Assembly: GCA_020543525.1 (NCBI GenBank) | Contig: JAHYIO010000003.1 | Location: 1,860,001-1,924,000, forward strand | Direction: 5' to 3' | Source of the DNA: Coriolopsis trogii | Lineage: Eukaryota > Basidiomycota > Agaricomycetes > Polyporales > Polyporaceae | DNA length: 64,000 nt | Shown here: piece by piece, positions 58,901-64,000 of the stretch | Position numbering within the stretch: position 1 is the stretch's first letter | Layout: each line of letters starts with the position of its first letter | Notes under the pieces: generated by a model | The model's input: the letters and a program-made list of their open reading frames with translations, nothing else | The model's database searches: none | What the model was told of the DNA's origin: nothing | Position numbers and translations under genes: made by a program

Positions 58901-60008
58901 GCTTGCTGCGGCCAAGAAGGCACGCCACAAGCGTCTACAGCTGCAAGCCAAAGAGGAAGAGTTCAAGCTCACCGTCATTGCTGGCGCCTGGGACAAATGG
59001 CGCGAACGCTTCTTGGATATCCGACTGCAGCCTTTGGTTAGTTCTTACGTGTTTATTGTGGCTGCATAATGCTTACGCCACATATCAGGCCGATGCGTTT
59101 ATCAAGCAGAAAGAGTGTGATTTGTTATGCCGGGCATTCGTTACCTGGCATAGGAACACACGGTCACTTCCTGCAGTACATTTCCATGCCTCTCACCTCA
59201 AATTGAAGTACTGGAAGAAATGGAGAGCCGTCATGCCGCGAGCCCTCCAGGCGAAGGCGGCCCGTGACATGGATCGTCGCAATACGCTCAGTACGCATGA
59301 TTCTCGCGTCAAATCGACCACTGCTGACATTCGGTCACAGAGAAAGCGTTCGCGCATTGGAGGAAGGCCCAGCACACCAAGCTCGAACACAAAGCTATCA
59401 AGTGGGTTGCATTCAATTAGATCGCGAAGTTGTGTGCTGATGTTCCGCCTAGCTATGCTCGTTACCTTGAGCTACTGTCATCTGCTCCTCGGCACACTCC
59501 GCAAGCTCCACGGGCATCTGCTCTTGTCAGCCGAGGACGAGGTGTGTTCCCTTCCCGGAGGACTCGTCCTGCCACCCCGACAGAGGACGAAGTCGAAGCC
59601 CCTCCACCTCGGCCACCTTCCAGCGCATCTCGCGCGGCCTACCCTCGTCCTGCGTCAACCAATCCCAACCGGCTCGATATCGCGAGCTTGTTACCTAAAG
59701 CACGCACAGCGTCTCCAGATCGCCAGGCTCGCTCTCCAGAGCGGCCGAAGTTCTCTTCAAGGCGCACGGTCCGCAAACCCAGCCCTTCGGAGACGGAAGC
59801 AGAACCCGCTCCACCGTCGTATATCGGGGGAATCTCTGCGTGGAGGAAGCAGGTCCGTCCGCTTCCCCCGAAGAGCGCACCCCCAAGCGTTGCAGGCGAC
59901 ATTCCTCCTTCGAGTCGCGGGCGAAGCAGCCTGTGGCAGGAGCTGAAGGAAGTCAGGCGGCGCTCGCGTGCGCCGACAGAACGTACGTACTCGCCCGAGC
60001 CGCTATGA
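55926..60008 (+). CDS. SFI1: Sfi1-type centrin-binding spindle-pole-body protein
   Basis: Long helical filament of the spindle-pole-body half-bridge that binds centrin (Cdc31) and controls duplication. The N-terminus, residues 1-400, is Pro/Thr/Ser-rich with PYTPH repeats. From about 56980 it has repeated units spaced by about 30-35 residues with a Trp and basic residues: RTLQRWQQRTAAHRELELRV, FFQVWKQRLKDRR, MWAKWRQAYLLR, FFIRWKAKLKG, YWESWRRATEL, IMRIWKAHERG, AWSTWKRRMEEHKE, TLKRWRGVLQS, CFRVWASKVEEKRR, AYKHWKALRKR, MFYRWLAAAKKARHKR, AWDKWRERFLD, AFVTWHRNTRS and YWKKWRAVMPRAL. At least 15 units are visible. The C-terminus is Pro/Ser/Arg-rich with many SP and TP sites, possible CDK targets. 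The gene has about ten exons; several small introns (57627-57677, 58430 area) are only approximately placed. Confidence 0.9.
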
Positions 60009-60885
60009 TACATACCTCCGTCCGGACGTCGACGTCGGGATGGCAGATCTGGACCTTTCCGCCCTTTTGTCTAAGTTATTGCTTGCGTTTGGTTACCTCC
60101 TTGTCCGCGTCTTGCTGTGTATAGCTGTTGTTGTTCCGTCTGCCGAATCACGGGCACATCCCTATGCTTTGTATGCATCACATGCTTTCATGGCTTCCTT
60201 GAAACATGCAATTGCTTGCCAGAGCACCATGACAAGGCGACCCTGAGACAACAAGGTACGCTATCCGTCTTTTGGGATGGCCTTCGCCCAACGTCTCTGA
60301 CAGTCATGGTAGAGTTCTAGTGCGTGATGCCAAGGGTGCTACTTTCAGAGAGAGCGAGAGAGCGTTAGTACACGTCGAGATGTCGGTGAGTTGTTGGTAT
60401 GGCTCAACTATGTATGCCCCTACCGCGCGAGCTGTGGAGTAAGTATGCGGTTAACCCCTTCCAAAACTTGAAGTTTGCTAACGACACTAGCGCTTTCCCC
60501 CATATAGGTACCCGTGTGTCGAATTCACTCACCCGGACCTACGAAACCACGTGGTGGCAAATACCTGACTTTGCTCGCACGGCCTCACTACCTCCAACTA
60601 CCCCCCCCCCCCCCCCCCCCCCCCGAATATCACTCACATGTCCTACGGACATCGGTAGTGTCAGCCGTTTTGATGGCGTCGACTAGGAAGTTGGCAGTCA
60701 GGTGTTCTTCGCTCAAACTCATTGGCCCTTGAACAGCGCGGACAACACACGTTGACGTCCTCGTCTGATGGACGATATGTGATGCTTCCGACTTGCCGAG
60801 CGCCGTGTTCGCAGTCTAGTCACGTATAAGATGTTGAGCGCAAAGCAGACTGATTTCACAGATCTTTCGAGGTTCTCCCGACTTA
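60009..60885. other. Intergenic with a 24-C homopolymer
   Basis: About 0.88 kb between SFI1 and the mannosidase gene. A run of 24 cytosines lies at 60601-60624. Frames of up to 95 codons are present but without coding character. The last part before 60886 is the mannosidase promoter. Confidence 0.55.
60601..60624 (+). repeat. Poly-C tract (24 nt)
   Basis: Twenty-four consecutive C residues preceded by an AC-rich run (CTACCTCCAACTA) and followed by GAATATCAC. Length may be inaccurate because homopolymers are hard to sequence. Confidence 0.85.
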
Positions 60886-63800
60886 ATGCTGTCGTTAGTC
60901 CCGAAGGTCGTGGTCAGTTTTGCACTCGCATCCCTACCGTTGGTAGTAGGCATCGAGACCTCGGTCCCCTCTGCGAGCTACGCTACTAGTGATGCACAGC
61001 CTTCAGTCTCTTCAGGGGCTTTCGTCCACGATGCAGCTGATCGTGTCAACCTGTTCATTGGCACGATCAATGGTGGTCATGTCTTTCCAGGTGAGTCAAC
61101 CCGTCCGAGCTAGATATTGGGTTGCTGATATGGGATGCAGGGGCTAATGTACCGCACGGTATGGTAAAGGTCGGAATGGACACAGACTCGCCAGGCAATG
61201 TGCGTGACTTGGAACTACCTTTTGCGACATGCAGACTCAACTTCAGTCTTCCCTGCAGCATGCAGGGTATGATGCTGATCCGATTTACAATGTGACCGGT
61301 TTCTCCCAATTGCATGATGATGGCACTGGTGGTGTGAGATCCATCTGACAGCTCACTCACGTCGGAATCACTCACTGAATGGCGGGCTATAGTCTGTGCC
61401 GTTGTCTCTCTTCAAACTGTGGGCTTATGCCTCCTGCGGGAAAGGCGACACTTTCGAGGAATGCCAAACTTCTATTGCGGGACGCAAAACGCTACGCAAG
61501 GTCCTCCCAGATGGTGAGACCGTCCGTGTAACACTCGTCGACATGTCTCTCATGAGATATACTGTAGGAACACCGGATGATGCGGCCGAGCCGGGCTACT
61601 TCGCATCTAATCTTGTATGATGTGTGCATGCAAATCAAATGTGACCTACTAACACGTACTTGTCAAGTCAACCGGCATTCGCGTCGAGCTCACATCCACC
61701 CGGCGTACTGCCCTGCACAGGTATACTGTCTGGTTCAGATGGCGTTAAGTTTCACTCATGCTTGCAACAGATACACGTTCCCTCCGGAAACGAAATACCC
61801 TCGTCTGCTAGTGGACATCACCAACGACGGGCAACGGAGCAGTACTGACCCCGTTATGGATGTATACGAAACGACTGGTCGTGTCATGGGTCGGTCCAAT
61901 TCTAGCGCAAGTTTGTGCAGTCATCTCACACTTGATTCAGGTGGTGCGTCGTTTGCCGCATCGTTCGGGCAAGGACGATATCGCGCGTATACATGCGTGG
62001 ATTTCAAAGGCGAAGGGTACAATCTGGTGCCCAAAGTTTCCTGCTATCGACCGGCAGATTCTCAACAACAATTTGTATATAGGGAGCCCCTGTCGACTAC
62101 GGTGCATGGATCGCCAACTTCCCTGTGAAGAACACGGTCACTTTGACCCAGATGTACTCCAGCTTCCAAAGCGAACTTGGCGCGCTTCTGGGCTTCGCTC
62201 CCAATCCTCATGGTATCCAGATAAGCTCGTAACCCTCTCGTGCACAACTGACTCTTCATCACAGGGCCCACATCTATCCTAGCACGCGTCGGTGTATCGT
62301 TTGTATCTGCAGAGCAGGCATGCGCCAATGCGGAGCAAGAGATACCCGACTTTAACTTTGAGGAAGTCCGTGCCGCTTCTAGGGCTCTATGGAGTGAGCT
62401 ATTGGGTCGCATACAGATCAATCCTGAGGGCGTGGACCCGGATACGGTCAATCTCTTCTATAGCTCGCTATACAGGACCCATCTCTCGCCTGCAGACTGT
62501 AATAGTTCTGATTTGGCAGAAAGAACGTTTGCGTTGTTAACCTGCGTTGCTGCAGATACCGGCGAGAACCCGCTGTGGGAGTCGACCGAGCCTTATTACG
62601 ACTCTTTCTATTGCAACGTGAGTGGGTATCCGTTCTCGTTGATACCGAAGAGTTAACGAGCTATCAAAGTGGGACACGTATCGCACTATGTTCCCTCTGA
62701 TGTCGTTGCATGACCCCATCACGTTTGCGCGGATCGTTCGAGCTATGATCAACATTCAACAGCATGAAGGTTGGTCGAGTGATGTGCTATATCAAGACGA
62801 CCCTGTATTGACCGTCCCTCTTAGGATGGATACCGGAATGTCGAGGAGCAACCGTCAAGCACTACGTTCAAGGCGGGAGTAGTCAGTGCAGCTTTGTCGT
62901 ATTTCTTACCCGTCTTCTAACATACCATGCACTCCGAAGATGGCGACCCGATCCTGGCAGAGTTCCTCGTCAAGTGAGCTTCTGGAGAGTTGCTGCGATG
63001 ACAAAGGATTTTTTCGCTGAAGCTGCATCCGTAGGTTCCAAAAACAGGCGCATGACCTCAGTGTTTCCCCAGAGGCTCTATATAATGCCTTGCTCGCGGA
63101 CGCGGAGCTGCAGCCTCCGAACTGGGATGTGCAAGGGCGGCAAGCCAAAATCTGGAAGACGATTGGTGAGCCCGCCCCGTAAGCCGGCTGTCATATGCAG
63201 GGGTGTTCATGACTATTTCTAGGCTACATCCCCCAGGACGTGTTCGAGAGGAGTGGCACTAACACTAAGCAAGTCTCGCGCACTCTCGAGGTACGTGCAC
63301 TGATTCCCGATTGATCCGCTGAGCTACTGGACGTCGAAAATATCTGGTGTGCAGTATGCCTTTGACGACTTCTCGATATCCCAAGTTGCGAAGACTCTCG
63401 GGAAGTTCAGTGATTGGAAGAAGGTAAGCACGTATACCCCTCCGGAGATTGTATGCGCACGACTGAATGGTGACCTCCCAGTACGCGCAACGTGCGGGGA
63501 ACTTCTTCAATGTCTGGAACGGTAACGTGAGCTTCCCAGGTAATGACGATATCACCGGTTTCATGCAGGTAAGGTGTCGAGATGCGTAGAGTGCAGAATA
63601 CTGGAGCGAATACTCACCACATTCAACCCCTAAGCCACGCTTCGCCAACGGCAAATTCAACTACACTGACCCTCGCCACTGCAGCATACACGATCCCGCA
63701 CAGGCCACATGCTTCTTGAATGCGCAGCGTCATGACGGCTTTTACGAAGGCTCCCCTATCGTGGTGAGTCGTTGCGCATCGCGTACTAATGAACGCGCTG

Positions 63801-64000
63801 TGACACGACATTCGGATCAGTACTCTCAATACGTTCCTCATGACACAGCCAAACTGATCGAGCTGCAAGGAGGGCCGGAAAAGTTCATCAAGCGGCTCGA
63901 CTTTATGTTCGAAGAGGTGAGTTATTACCAAATAATGAACATACTATCTGGCTCCGGTCTAACGTGGAGACTGCCTGCAGGGCTACTTTGACTCCACAAA
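60886..64000 (+). CDS. Secreted GH92-family alpha-1,2-mannosidase, N-terminal part
   Basis: GH92 enzymes are calcium-dependent exo-alpha-mannosidases that trim mannan or N-glycans. MLSLVPKVVVSFALASLPLV is a good signal peptide. Blocks in order are VNLFIGTINGGHVFPGANVP, then HGMVKVGMDTDSPG, then GFSQLHDDGTGG, then YTFPPETKYPRLLVDITNDG, then FGQGRYRAYTCVDFKGEG, then FNFEEVRAASRALWSELLGR, then FYSSLYRTHLSPADYTGENP, then YCNWDTYRTMFPLMSLHDPI, then FARIVRAMINIQQHEGW, then AFDDFSISQVAKTLGKFSDW, then AGNFFNVWNGNVSFPGNDD and YVPHDTAKLIELQGGPEKFI. The DTYR and NVWN-type regions belong to the family core. More than 12 short exons are used. The gene runs off the right edge after GYFDS, before the conserved His-Gly-Asn-Glu-Pro region, so completeness cannot be judged. 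Confidence 0.9.

Overview
The window is nuclear DNA from a filamentous basidiomycete, most likely an Agaricomycete. The genes are split by many introns, mostly 45-65 nt, with GT..AG ends and a fair share of AAG acceptors. Intergenic DNA is short, base composition is GC-moderate, and the protein set is typically fungal. No rRNA, tRNA, CRISPR array or prokaryotic operon was seen. Exon joins were worked out by hand from reading phase, splice signals and family similarity. Joins where every phase closes are described as solved; the others are approximate.

Left part (1-22.3 kb): a truncated glycerol-3-phosphate acyltransferase (minus); a very large 16-exon XMAP215/Stu2-type TOG microtubule polymerase (minus); a small unknown gene; eIF2B-alpha (GCN3); a 78-residue cysteine-rich protein encoded by six tiny exons; the RNase P/MRP subunit POP4; and a CTK2/cyclin-K-like cyclin. 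Long stretches between these show no gene I could support.

Mobile element (22542-28622): a complete PIF/Harbinger-type DNA transposon. It has 46-bp perfect terminal inverted repeats containing a 16-bp palindrome, a 3-bp AAT target duplication, a DDE transposase and a SANT/Myb-like partner protein. Between the two transposon genes lies a 5'-truncated but still spliceable 3' end of a KEL3/KLHDC4 kelch-family gene, apparently captured host DNA.

Middle part (29-41 kb): an unknown nine-exon gene followed by a decayed paralogue with an internal stop and frameshifts; a second cysteine-rich microprotein whose cysteine spacing matches the first; mitochondrial ribosomal protein bS21m divergent from GIR2 (RWD/Gcn1-binding); and a YheT/EEB1-type alpha/beta hydrolase.

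Right part (41-64 kb): a dense housekeeping block with an SmgGDS-like armadillo protein, BET2 (Rab geranylgeranyltransferase beta), a peroxisomal-type enoyl-CoA isomerase/hydratase ending in HKL, an amino-acid permease, pirin, NSA1/WDR74, the GID E3 subunit RMD5, SFI1 (centrin-binding repeats), and the start of a secreted GH92 alpha-mannosidase that runs off the right edge.

The best candidates for something undescribed are the Harbinger element carrying a captured KEL3 fragment and the two-member family of cysteine-rich microproteins encoded by micro-exons.
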